From the NCBI GenBank assembly GCA_001275005.1, contig JWZX01002936.1, forward strand, positions 1-29,009: DNA of 29,009 nucleotides, written 5' to 3'. Every line of letters begins with the position of its first letter. Position 1 is the first letter of the stretch. Under the pieces are notes generated by a model that was not told the origin of the DNA, ran no database searches, and saw nothing but the letters and a program-made list of their open reading frames with translations. This DNA comes from Chrysochromulina tobinii. Lineage: Eukaryota > Haptophyta > Prymnesiales > Chrysochromulinaceae. Below are positions 18,308 to 27,755 of the stretch, in pieces. The position numbers and the translations under genes are program-made.

Positions 18308-19663
18308 CTACTCTCGCTTTGCTTCACGCTTTTCCGCCCCAGAAGGAGGTAGCTGAGGTAGAGAGTATGTGCTGGATGTAAATACAGATCCTTCATCCAG
18401 ATCAGTCGCGTTGTCTGCTGTCGCATTGCCGTCCCGGGTTGTGAGCGCTGCTGCTGGGATACCACCGGCGCTGACAAATTGCGTGGGAGTCGCGCTGACG
18501 ACCGTCACCAGCTTCGTAACATCCAGAACAGTAGCCACCTTCGGCTTCGCGCCGCTCTCGAGGTCCGCCTTTGGCTGCTCACGATTTGTAGATCCGGAAA
18601 TGGTTGTGCAATTCGATAAGTGGTTGAGATTGAGGTAACGGTCGACTTTCTTGAACATGCTGCCATAGATGGTGGAGAGGCCGAGCGCCATGATGAACGT
18701 GCCGGGGAGCCAGTTACCGATCGATGACGGCACGATATTGTTCCAGATGACGTCGAACTCCATAGCGTTGTTCGTGCCGTACAGCGCGGCGTTTCCGTAC
18801 GTGTCGTACGCGCCGGTTTCCTTCGCGACGATGACGCCGCAGGGGAACGTGAAGGCGTTGGCTGGGTAGTGCTCGAAGCCGCAAGCGATGAAGGCCGAGA
18901 TGCACATGTAGACGGAGATGAACTTGCCTAGAAAGTCGTCACTCATCGATGCTAAGTAGACAGCCATGCAGACGAGCCAGTTGCAGCCGATGCCGCGGGC
19001 GACAACCTTGCTCCAGCCCAGGCTGATCTTTCTCTGCGTGATGCTCAGGAACAATTTTCCGGCGGCGGTTGCGACTGGGACATTGGCCGGGCCCGTCTCG
19101 ACCAGTAGGCCGCACCAGTGCACGAGGAGCGCGAACAGGATGCCTCCGATCATGTTGCCGCACCATGCAAGTCCGATGACTCGGAATACGTTCACAAGAG
19201 TCGCCTTGCCCTCGAGCCATGCCGCCGGGGTGGTAAATGTGGCGCCCGTGAAGAGCAGGCCGCCAGTCACGGTGATGATGACGAGGTTGATCGGGAACAG
19301 AATCGCGATTATGAAGCTCCGAAGGGATGGGTTATCGATTGCGAGTTGGTTTGCACCGCCTGCAACCGTGACCGACAGAAGGCCACCCATGCCGATATAG
19401 CAGCCAGCCAACTGAGATCACCACACACGAAAACGCAGGGATGAGTGCCGAGATGTGGGATCGCGGTGCGCAGAGCTGGCCGAAGGCGCGCACGGTCTCA
19501 ACGGATAGCGAAAGAGAAACGCAAGGCAATCGCGTGTGAGAGGTGCGGATTCGAGAGTGGGCGGGCTCACGGTTGACTGCAACACCAGGACCCATGAGGG
19601 AGCTTTGCAGAGCGAAGCGCCTCTCTCGGCGCAGAGGTGGTACGCTTCGGGTGCAGTCTTCAT
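18308..19663 (-). CDS. Formate/nitrite transporter (FNT) family protein, one intron
   Basis: Exons are 19663-19571 and 19411-18308, 398 aa. Exon 1 encodes MKTAPEAYHLCAERGASLCK, the FNT N-terminal amphipathic helix (family pattern 'tPaEi...a...G..ka'). Exon 2 opens with LAGCYIGMGG (TM1). Further hallmarks are the substrate-gating loop region after FTGATFT, the RGIGCNWLVCMAVYLA helix and GFEHYPANAFTFP, whose His matches the central pore histidine of FNT channels. Six TM segments are expected and visible. FNT proteins are pentameric channels for formate, nitrite, lactate or hydrosulfide; which one applies cannot be read here. A hydrophilic tail of about 100 residues after GSMFKKVDRYLNLNHL is longer than in bacterial FNTs and has no known motif. 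Cellular membrane is undetermined. Confidence 0.9.
19412..19570 (-). other. GT-AG intron in the FNT transporter gene
   Basis: The intron is 159 bp, phase 0. A strong donor GTGAGC follows TCAACC, and the pyrimidine-rich acceptor ATCTCAG precedes TTGGCTGGC. The join gives SWVLVLQSTLAGCYIGMGG, the right spacing for FNT TM1. A second GT nearer the start would make TM1 about 8 residues too short, so I prefer GTGAGC. Confidence 0.85.
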
Positions 19664-21615
19664 GCAGCTTGGCGAAGCGATGCGGGCACGAGGAGGAAAA
19701 TGCGGCGCGGGGTGCAGACCGTTCCAGTGTGGTGCCGAGAAGCCGAAGGCAAAAAAAGATTCTCTTTTTCGTTTCGTCGGCTGCTTGGCAGTCGATCGCA
19801 GGCACTCCGATTGTCGACGTCGATCACGTCTCTGCGCGACGGCGCGTGACGTCGGGGCTCACGGAAAAGCGCGCTGTGAGGTGTGAGCCCGGTGGGTGAC
19901 GGGTCGCGTCGTCTAATAGCTATTTATGTATAATTGGACGTTTGACTTGAATTCAGAATTGCATCTGTTTGAATTGACCACCGGATTCCACCCCGGGGAG
20001 CGATCCTGCCCTCCACGTTCAGGTCGCCCCCAATGGGACCACGCCTCAATACATGTACCCCAATGGGTCGAGCCCCAATAGAACATGTATGCGGCTGGTC
20101 TTATGCGGCTCCGGCTGGTATGCGGCTGACCAGCCCCGAGAGTCTTGACCAATACAAGAACCTGAGGGCCCAATAACGAGGGCCCAATAACGAGGCCCCA
20201 ATAGCCCCGCATTCGAGAGCCGCCCACCGGCGCATGCACCCCTCACACGCATCCAAATCTCGCCATGGAGCAGCGCAGCACCTCAAAGTTGGCACCACCA
20301 CTGGTGCGATCTCACATGGCACAACGCACCCACTTTTGCCCAGTGCTCACAGAGCGGCGGCGCCTGGAACTGCGCCGATCACCGCTCGAGCGGGTTCACG
20401 CGCATGCATCAGGGCCGGCAGCGAGCGGCGTGCACACTGCTGAAGGGTCGGAAGCCCGCTCAGAAACGCGAGCGCGATGACGCCGCGGTCGCCGGCCGCG
20501 GCTTCTGCGGAATCCCGGCTTTCCAGGGAGCAGACGCACCGTGCCGAGTGAAGTCTACCAAACTGTCAAAGGAGTTTCCAGAAAGGGTGGAGGATGACGA
20601 GAAGCCAAACTCGCCACGACTCGTCCGCCCGAACGAATGCGCGACTGAGCCTGCACGGGCGTCCTTGACGTTCAGGGAAGCCAGGCCCGTTGCCATGTGT
20701 TCGATCCGCAGTGCTCGCCTGCGCTCCACCCAAGCGTCGGCTGCAAAGGGCTGCGATCGGCGCTGGTAAGGGACCAGTCCAAGCGGCGACGTCGGAGTGC
20801 CATGCTGATCAGTCGAAGATCCCCAACAATTTTGTGGTCGGGAAGCTGCGCGGGTCGGTGGCTGGCGCCACTCCAGGATGCGATCGCTCGAAAACGTCGG
20901 GGGCGGGCAGGCCATCCAAGGCGTTGAGTGCTTCACCATCCAAGGCGCTGACTTCGATTTTCGCAGAAAATCGCCCGGCGGCGACATCATGCTAACGCGC
21001 GCGGCGGCGGCGTCGGCGCTTTCGCTCCGCCGTCGTGTGAAATCTTAGAAAAAAAAACCGTTCCTGATTTATGAAGTTGATGGAGGTTCATATCCATCGT
21101 GTGACGTGTGGTGTCGTGGCGTGGTGCGTGCTGCGTGGTTGTGCGCTGCGCGTGTGCGTCGGTGAGTCGGTAGCTCGGTACGGTTCTGAGAGTCGTTTGA
21201 GTGTCGGATTTCGTGCAAGATTCCGTGTGTCTGTCGCGTGTGTCCCGGCTCCCCCCGGTGTTTTTAACCGGGACGGATATGGACGGATATGTTTGTTGAG
21301 TCGCCCCCACGCGGTGTAGGCCGAGGCGCCGAGCGCACAAATTGGCCGAGCGGCTACCGAGGTCCGAGCGGCCACATGCAAACATGCGGCCAATTGCGAG
21401 CGGCCGAGGAAAGGCCGGATGCCCCGCTTTGCGCGTCGCGTGTGTCCGTGAGAAGGACCGGCGCCGGTCTTTTCGTCCGTGACCGTGTGTGAACCGTGTT
21501 GGGAACGGTCCAGTGAAAATCTTGTTTGTTTTGAGATCTTTTGAACACAGACTCAGGTGACGAAATCGGAAATCCTTCGACTCCTTTTTCACGGTGTGCA
21601 TTCGCCCGCCCGTGG
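19664..21615. other. Long divergent intergenic region
   Basis: Nearly 2 kb lie between the FNT gene (-) and the STIMATE-family gene (+). It contains a CCAAT-rich cluster (20030-20202) and a GACGGATATG doublet near 21275. There are several overlapping frames on both strands (20404-20995) whose composition looks like noise. The frame of the STIMATE-family gene is open back to 21541 but has no ATG before 21616. No RNA gene is evident. Confidence 0.5.
20030..20202 (+). promoter_or_regulatory. Cluster of seven CCAAT pentamers
   Basis: CCAAT occurs on the plus strand at 20030, 20060, 20075, 20149, 20170, 20184 and 20198. Most sit in a CCCAAT context, and the last three lie in a 14-bp repeat of the form GAGGGCCCAATAAC. 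The cluster is 370-540 bp upstream of the FNT start codon and about 1.4 kb upstream of the STIMATE-family gene. CCAAT boxes bind the NF-Y complex in eukaryotes. Function here is inference. Confidence 0.35.
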
Positions 21616-22566
21616 ATGGCGCACGTGCAGGTGCCTCCGAAAGAGTTGAGCGGTGAGATTGGGAGTGGTGGGGAGTTTGGGAGCGGGCCGTCAGCACCAC
21701 CCTCGCTGCCGCCGCTGTCGCCAGAGTCGCCCCGGTGCTCACTGCTCGGCGGCGATATCGGAGTACTTGTGCAAGTCATCCTGGGGCTTGCTTTTGTTTT
21801 CGCTCTCTTCTTCAAGCGATGGCGCGAGAAGCCGCGGCGTCCAATGCTCGTATGGGCATTCGATGCTTCCAAACAGGGCGTCTCGGGCTTCTTGCAGCAT
21901 TTCATCAACGTGGGCATCGGAGTCGTGTTCGCTGAGGAGGGTCAGGCGAGTGAGTGCTCATGGTACTTTGTGAGCTTCGTCATCTCCGTGGCGTTCGGCA
22001 TCGTGTTCCTGGCGGCGTTTGTGTGGGCGTACCGGAAGATCGTCGAGCGATACAAGCTCACGCTGCTGAAAACCGGCGAGTACGGGAACCCGCCCAGATG
22101 GAAAGCCTTCTTTGCGCAGATGTCAATCTGGTGCGTCGTCGCGTGCCTCGAGAAGGCTCTCACCGCGGTCGTGGTGATCTACCCCTTCAGGAAGCACCTG
22201 GATGCCCTCGCGATCTTGATCGAGCAACCTGTGCCAAAGACCCGCGCGGGAGCCGACATGGAGCTCATCTTCGTCATGGTCGCGGCGCCAACGTTCCTGA
22301 ATGTCGGTTTCGCCCTTATCATAGACAATCTGATCATGCGGCGCAGCCACGGCATGCGCTTCCGGCAATTCAAGGAGCTGCCATCGCCCAATCAATTGCC
22401 AGGCGGCCGCCTATCCGACCTCCCTGAACACGAGATGTCACACGCCTTCATGACCTCCGACTCCATGGTGCCTTCGCCGGTGATGCTCTCGAACGGAGTG
22501 CCTGTAGAATACACTGGTGGAGTGCAGCCGCTCGTCAGTACCCCTCTTTCGAGGAGCTGGGTGTGA
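21616..22566 (+). CDS. STIMATE/TMEM110-family multi-pass membrane protein
   Basis: The ORF runs from an ATG at 21616 to a TGA at 22564-22566, 316 aa. A short Pro/Ser-rich N-terminus leads to TM1 (GVLVQVILGLAFVFALF). The family signature follows: FKRWREKPRRPMLVWAFDASKQ, then a helix with FLQHFINVGIGVVF, then CSWYFVSFVISVAFGIVF. Two more hydrophobic helices (WCVVACLEKALTAVVVIYP and LIFVMVAAPTFLNVGFALII) and an NLIMRR end follow. The C-terminal 60 residues are hydrophilic. Animal STIMATE is an ER protein that helps STIM1 at ER-plasma membrane contacts; the yeast relative is a vacuolar membrane protein. A role at contact sites is possible here but not shown. No STIM or Orai gene is in the window. 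Confidence 0.82.
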   Translation: MAHVQVPPKELSGEIGSGGEFGSGPSAPPSLPPLSPESPRCSLLGGDIGVLVQVILGLAFVFALFFKRWREKPRRPMLVWAFDASKQGVSGFLQHFINVGIGVVFAEEGQASECSWYFVSFVISVAFGIVFLAAFVWAYRKIVERYKLTLLKTGEYGNPPRWKAFFAQMSIWCVVACLEKALTAVVVIYPFRKHLDALAILIEQPVPKTRAGADMELIFVMVAAPTFLNVGFALIIDNLIMRRSHGMRFRQFKELPSPNQLPGGRLSDLPEHEMSHAFMTSDSMVPSPVMLSNGVPVEYTGGVQPLVSTPLSRSWV

Positions 22567-23109
22567 GATGAAGAGGCGGCGGCCCTGGGCGGGACACTCA
22601 TACCCTTTGTGGAGGGCACAGTGGGCGCTCTGTGGAGGAGGAATGGTGTGGCACGAATGGTGCAGATCTCTGGAGGCGCAACCGTGCAACGACCAACGTG
22701 CGGTGCAAGACCCTGGAGCTGAGCTGGAGTTGCCAGGCGTCGCACGGCGTGTGCGTAAAGGTGCACCGTTTGCACTGCTGACTGATTGACAGATCGTTGT
22801 CATAGTTGCACGGTAAGGTCGAGTACTCGACTGTCATCGCACCTCGTCGGTGCCGCGCTGCGCGCCTGCCGGGACCCGGGTAAACCGGCGTACCGGGACC
22901 TCTCGGAACGCGATGCAATCGCCTCGCGGGTCCGGTCCGATCGTCAAAAATATCACGAAAATGACGAATGAGAATTCGATAGTTACGTGAATGCATAATG
23001 GATATTGCGCCCGGGCCAAATTGGGAGAGTTCCCGGAATTCGAAAGGTGCGAGCGTCGCCACTACTCGACTGTATCTGCTATCTCCGATCTTGCCCACTG
23101 CTTAGAGCT
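22567..23109. other. Convergent 3' intergenic region
   Basis: This gap lies between the stops of the STIMATE-family gene (+) and the NSF-like gene (-). A GC-rich stretch with CCGGGACC-type short repeats lies at about 22868-22900, followed by a more AT-rich stretch. I see no gene or RNA. Confidence 0.5.
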
Positions 23110-24016
23110 TTACAACCTCTGCACCTGCAGCATCTCTCGAAACCATCGCACCTGCTCCTCCGGATCGTCACTTGCGGCGGCCGCGCGCTCGGCGAGCCGG
23201 AGAAGCGGGCGCACGCCAATGCGGGCCGGCACGCGCGCGTCGTCGGCGCACGCCTGGCTGAAGCCCTCGAGCGCGCGTGGCGTGACGAGCTGCGCGAGGG
23301 CCGGTGAGCTCTGCATCGCGTCCAGAGCCTCGGCGGACGAGGTGAGCAACGGCACGGTCGCCGTCGCGTCGAAGAGATGGGCGAGTGCTGCCGCGGCCGC
23401 TGGCGATGAGGCGGTCGCGAGGACGAGCAGGGCAGGTGGACGCTCGTCCGAGCCCTGCTCGAACGGCTCCCTCAGCAAGCTGCGCAGGAGGCCGACGAGC
23501 GTTGGCGAGAGAGGTGAGGCTGCTGCCAGCGGTGGAGGAGGAGGCGACTGTGGCGAACCAAGCCCTACCGGCACGACGCCACCGACGACTACGGGCTCGG
23601 GCTTCGGTACGGGCTCTGGCTGCGCACTGGACTGCACTCGGCGGCTGAGGGGAACCCAATTGGCGTCGCTGGGCATAACGCTGGGCTGCACTCGGCGGCT
23701 GAGCGCCGGTGGCACCGGGTCGAGCGCTGCGCCTCTGCGCGGGGCTGGGCCCAGAGGTGCGCCACGGCCGAGCACAGGTTGACCGAGGGCGCCGGCACCA
23801 CCGACAGAAAACGAGGAGGGAGGGTAGTAGGCGGATGAGGAGGCAGTGGGCCTAGGTGGAATAGGGTCACCAGGCTTCCAGCTGAGCCTACTGCCCGCGC
23901 CGACGGTGCCGACACCTGAGGCGACACCTGAGGCGACACCGGAGGCGACACCTGAGGCGACACCTGAGGCGACACCTGAGGGCCTTAGCATGGGCGCCGA
24001 TGTAGGCACCGTTGCA

Positions 24017-24049
<33 letters not shown>

Positions 24050-26575
24050 AGCGGCAGCGGCGATTGGGGGGGGATCATCGCCACACCGGGGGCGGCGAGT
24101 AGCAAGTCAAGATCGTCGAGGATCAACAAGCTGCGGCGCATCGCGCGCGCCTCGGCCCACTGCTCGTGAAGCGCCCGGCAGCGAGCGTCCTCGCTCGTGC
24201 CGCTATCTCGGAGCATCTCTGCCACGCTGACGAAGCGCACGTAGTCGAGCTCGCCGAGGGGCGCGCCCTGGCAGCCAGCCCAGGCGGCCAGCGCGCTTGC
24301 GTCCTCGGCGGAGCTCGGACCGGCCGGTGCGAGAAGCATCGAGAACCGGACCGCCATGGAGGAGGCCGCTCCTCGTTTGGCAGGTGACGAACCTTCGAGC
24401 AGTTGACAGAGCTGCTGCCGCACGGCAGCATGGGCGGCACATCCGACCCCATGCGGCATGAAACGGTGCGCCATCGCCTCGTCACGCCGCCCTCGTGCCG
24501 GCCGCACCTCCAATATGGCTGCCTCAAAGTCCGCACGGCGCACCATCACACCGGCCGCTCCTGCCGCTCCTGCCGCACCTGCCGCTCCTACCGTTCCCGC
24601 CGCGACTCCCTTGGCTCCCTCGGCCGCGGCGGCAAGGGCGGCGCGCCCGAGTGCGAAAGACGCGGCGGAGCGAACGAGCCCAGCGAGCTCCGCCCCTGAG
24701 AAGAACTCAGTCAGTTCCGGCAGCGACGGGCCCGGAAGCTCGTCGAGCGAGCACGTAGCATCCGCAGCGTCGATGAAGCACATGGCATCTTCGGCGAGTG
24801 CGCCGTGGCTGCGCATCGCGCGCGTGTGGATGCGCAGAATGTCGCGTCGGCCAGCGAGATCGGGCAGCCCTACCTCGAGCTTCACCTCGAATCTCCCAGG
24901 TCGGAGCAGCGCCTCATCAAGGAGCTCTGGACGGTTCGTCAACCCAATCACGAGCACATTCGATGCCTCGACGACGCCATCCATCTTGGCGAGCAGTTGG
25001 TTGACCACTGAGTCGCGCACGCCGCTCGTGTCGCCCACCGCCGCGCCGCGCTTTCGTGCGATCGCGTCCATCTCATCCAAGATGATCACGTGCAACGCCG
25101 ACGCGTCGCCCGCCGCTTGCCACTCCGCCTCCGCCGGGGCAAAGAGTTCACGCACCTTCTTCTCGGCCTCGCCGACGAACTTATCGAGGATCTCGGGGCC
25201 GTTGACCACCTGAGGGGCACTCAGAGGTCATCCGAGGTCATCCGAGGTCATCCGAGGTCATCCGAGGTCATCCGAGGTCATCCGAGGTCATCAGAGGTCA
25301 TCAGAGGTCATCAGAGGTCATTAGAGGGCCGTTGACCACCTGAGGTTCCCGCGCGCCGAGAGAACGTGCGAGCTCGCGCGCGAGCAGCGTCTTTCCACAG
25401 CCGGGTGGCCCCGAGAGGAGGATACCTCGCACGTGGGAGATGCCGAGCATGCGTGCGGCCGTTGGGTCGGCACGCGAGGACAGGACGCGCCTGACGATGG
25501 CCTCAAGTTGAGCTTCCAGCCCCCCCACAGAGGACGCGAGAGAGGCGGAGAGTGCTGCCTTGGTCTGCGCTGCCGCACGTGAGGCCGCCACCGCGCTCGC
25601 TGCCGCCGCCGCACTCGCCGCCGCCGCTGCGCTCGCCGCCGCCGCCGTCCCCGGGCGCTCGTCGGCAGCAGCCTCAGCCGATGCCTCAGCCCGTGCGACG
25701 GCCGCCGGTGCTGGCTCCGGCGGCGGCGGCGGCGGCGGCGGCGGTGGAACCTCTCTCTTGAAGGCGGCGAGCAGCGCCGGATCAGCCTCGGCCAGCGATG
25801 GGATGCCCGACGCCACTGTCGATGGTTGGGTGGGATGGCGCATGACTACTTCGAGAATGGCAGCCGTGGACGAGACCGCTTCGTATCGCTGTGTTGGGCC
25901 CCCGAGCTGCAGGAAAGCCCGCCCCTTGGCTCCCTTGGCAGCTCCCTGCAGCTCCTTGGCCACGCCGATCAGCTCGCCCGACGGCCGCAGCTTGGCCACC
26001 TTCACCAGCCCGAGGAGCGGTTTGATGAGCGAGAGGACACCATCAGAATACTTAACCGTGCATGAGCGCTCCGAATCAGAAGTGCCCACGGGCGACGCGA
26101 AGAGACGCAGCAGGACGTCGTAGTCGATGCCCCCTGCCACGCGGAGCGTCGCGCTCGGCTTCTCGCCGCCCGCCACCTCCCACAGCCGTGGCCACACGCC
26201 GTCCTCGGAGGCGACCAGCCGAAGGCTGTTCAACTCGTCTCGCACGGCATCGAACAGGTCGGTGTCGGCCCATGTGCCCCACTCGGGTCGGCCGGAACCA
26301 CTCGACTCCCCGCCCTTGCCCGTCGACTCGCGCACCAAGCGTGCCGTGGCTGTGACCAGCGGCCCGAGCGTGGCATGCGATGTGCTCGGATCCGACGGAA
26401 CCTGTAGAGCATCACCATCTGTTGGCGCGGACATTGCCGGAGCGGCAGTGCGCATGCTTGGGAAGAGCCGTAGCCGTACTCGTAGCGGCTGAGGTGCCGG
26501 CAGCCGGTGTCGCTGCATCGGCTGCGTCAGTGCTGCCGCCGCCGCCGTGATCAGCGTCAGGACGTACAAAAGCAT
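23110..26575 (-). CDS. NSF-like double AAA protein with N-terminal presequence and degenerate D2
   Basis: Exons are 26575-25340 and 25209-23110, 1111 aa. The N-terminus (MLLYVLTLITAAAAALTQ) looks like a signal peptide, followed by a basic, Ser/Pro/Arg stretch like the bipartite leader of secondary-plastid algae. Residues about 100-270 are folded-looking but are not the usual NSF N domain. PPPP and poly-Ala linkers follow. D1 matches NSF closely: GPPGCGKT (389-396), VVNGPEILDKFVGEAEKKVR, IILDEMDAI (DE at 457-458), the VVNQLLAKMDGV helix, TNRPELLDEALLRPGRFE, and FSGAELAGLVRSA. D2 is recognisable (PHGV, VRFVSVAEML, LLILDDLDLLL), but its P-loop reads APAGPSSAEDAS near aa 705, without GK[ST]. A Pro-rich in-frame insert (about aa 786-975) interrupts D2. 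I infer an ATP-driven remodeller working through D1. The organelle location is a guess. Confidence 0.87.
23520..24086 (-). other. In-frame Pro-rich insert in D2; possible retained intron (exitron)
   Basis: The segment is 567 bp (189 codons) with no stop. It begins with GT after GCCCCCG and ends GGCAGCAG before CCTCACC, both in phase 1. Removing it joins DLLLAAP to ASPLSPTLVGLLRSLL, which aligns with NSF D2 without a gap. It encodes PPPP runs, SGVA repeats and two SRRVQ segments 54 bp apart. It may be a real linker or an intron that happens to be open. Confidence 0.4.
23911..23980 (-). repeat. 12-bp minisatellite (CCTGAGGCGACA)n
   Basis: About six units lie in tandem on the plus strand with one G variant. 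Read on the coding (minus) strand they encode the SGVA repeats of the D2 insert. Each unit carries CAG|GT on the coding strand, so every repeat resembles a fused acceptor/donor. Confidence 0.9.
25196..25345 (-). repeat. 20-bp direct repeats flanking the NSF-like intron
   Basis: Identical 20-mers lie at 25196-25215 and 25326-25345, 130 bp apart, which is exactly the intron length. On the coding strand each reads CCTCAG|GTGGTCAACGG, with the splice junction at the bar, so the exon sequence is copied at both ends of the intron. Confidence 0.95.
25210..25339 (-). other. Tandem-repeat intron of the NSF-like gene
   Basis: The intron is 130 bp, GT-AG, phase 0. It is needed to join AREPQ to VVNGPEILDKFVG, the NSF D1 sequence. 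From 25221 to 25320 it consists of ten 10-bp units, six TCCGAGGTCA and four TCAGAGGTCA (plus strand), with an eleventh decayed unit TTAGAGGGCC. Almost no unique sequence remains. Confidence 0.93.
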
Positions 26576-26627
26576 TTTTTTTCTAGACCGGTAAATCTCA
26601 GGCGTTCTCCGTCTCGTCAGTCTCGTT

Positions 26628-27593
26628 TCACTCGCCGTCGGCTTCGCTCGTCGAAGCCCCGTCCACGGTACTGCTTTGATCGCCAGCGCCGCCCGCGCGC
26701 TCGTCGCCGCCGAAGTGCTCGAAATGGTCCTGCAGATGCGCTCTCAGCTTGCGAATCGACGGCTCGCAGGCTGGGAGCCGTGCCAGGCGGTTGGGCGGCG
26801 TTTCGTCCACGCCGCCGCTCCCGCCGCCAGCGTCCAGGATCTGGCCGAGCAGCGCCTCTGCAAGCTCGTCGCCCTCGTGTGCGTCAAAGGAGGCGGTAGC
26901 CGCCGCGCTCGCCTCGAGAACGAGCTCCACGGCTCGCTCGACGAGCGCCGCACGCTGAGCGGTGACCATCGTAGGCGCGTCGTTCGCATAGCGCACGAGT
27001 GCGCTCGCTTGCTCATAGCAAGCCGTGGCGTACGCCATGTTGCGATCGCCACGCTGGATGCGCTGAATCTCTCGCACACGGTCGAGCGCGGCGATCGCAA
27101 GCTGCGCTCGCCGAGAGGCCATCAGCACCTCGGCGCGCGCGTGCAAGCAGGGCAGCAGCTTGGCGCTCGTCTGGCCATGGCAGCGTTTGATCGCTTCTTC
27201 CACGTCGTCCAAAGCACCAAGCGCAGCCTCGTGCTCGCCCATCAACGACTGTGCGGCAGCCGCGAGGAGCAGTGCGCTCATTCGGGGCATGGCGTCTCGA
27301 CCAATCTGTTCGAAGGCCAGGCTTGCTGCAGCTGTTGACGACGCGAGAGATGCAGCGTACTGCTTCTTCGCGAGCAACGCTTGCGAGGTTCGAAGTTGTT
27401 TCCACACCTTCCATCTCGAGAGAGGTGCGTTGCGAAGCCACAGGAAGGCGAGAGAGCATGTGACGAGGATGACAGCGGAGCATGCGATGACCGAGACGAT
27501 CACGCGGAGTTGCTGCGGACCGCTATTGAACAGTGAAGCTCCATCCGAGACAGGAGGAAGCCAGCCAACGAAGAGGTCCGACCGCGCCACCAT
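26628..27593 (-). CDS. Single-TM protein with TPR-like helical repeats
   Basis: The ORF runs from an ATG at 27593 to a TGA at 26628-26630, 321 aa. A hydrophobic helix (about aa 29-52, LRVIVSVIACSAVILVTCSL) near the N-terminus suggests a signal anchor. From about aa 70 to 240 there are paired amphipathic helices with TPR-like spacing and small residues (LLAKKQYAASLASSTAA, ALGALDDVEEAIKR, ARAEVLMASRRAQLAIAALD). The tail is acidic and Gly/Ser-rich. I do not recognise a specific family. Its stop is only 52 bp from the start of the NSF-like gene on the same strand, and it is divergent from MRE11. I infer a membrane-tethered adaptor. Confidence 0.78.
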   Translation of the reverse strand: MVARSDLFVGWLPPVSDGASLFNSGPQQLRVIVSVIACSAVILVTCSLAFLWLRNAPLSRWKVWKQLRTSQALLAKKQYAASLASSTAAASLAFEQIGRDAMPRMSALLLAAAAQSLMGEHEAALGALDDVEEAIKRCHGQTSAKLLPCLHARAEVLMASRRAQLAIAALDRVREIQRIQRGDRNMAYATACYEQASALVRYANDAPTMVTAQRAALVERAVELVLEASAAATASFDAHEGDELAEALLGQILDAGGGSGGVDETPPNRLARLPACEPSIRKLRAHLQDHFEHFGGDERAGGAGDQSSTVDGASTSEADGE

Positions 27594-27755
27594 GGGATTG
27601 GGACTTTCATTTCACGTCGGGATAACCCACGCTTATCTCCATCTCCAAGCACTTTAGAGGGGGTAGTTTGATGGCGGCCGTGTGTTCACAGCCAAATTCG
27701 CGCTTCCCTCCCGCTCCCTCTCGCAGCACCGTGCTCGCCCTACGACACTCCGTCG
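27594..27755. promoter_or_regulatory. Short divergent promoter between TPR-like gene and MRE11
   Basis: Only 162 bp separate the two start codons. No TATA or CCAAT box is visible. A bidirectional promoter is the simplest reading. Confidence 0.55.

Noticed and set aside
19332-19805. 157-codon minus-strand ORF over FNT exon 1
   Set aside because: The alternative frame MKTAPEAYHLCAERGASLCK at 19663 matches the FNT N-terminus and splices cleanly to exon 2, so this frame is a shadow.
20404-20995. Overlapping ORFs of 100-176 codons on both strands
   Set aside because: Ser/Arg/Pro/Cys-heavy composition, no motif, and competing frames on both strands. They look like open GC-rich noise.
25221-25320. 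CRISPR array
   Set aside because: Units are 10 bp with no spacers, and the tract is an intron of a eukaryotic gene.
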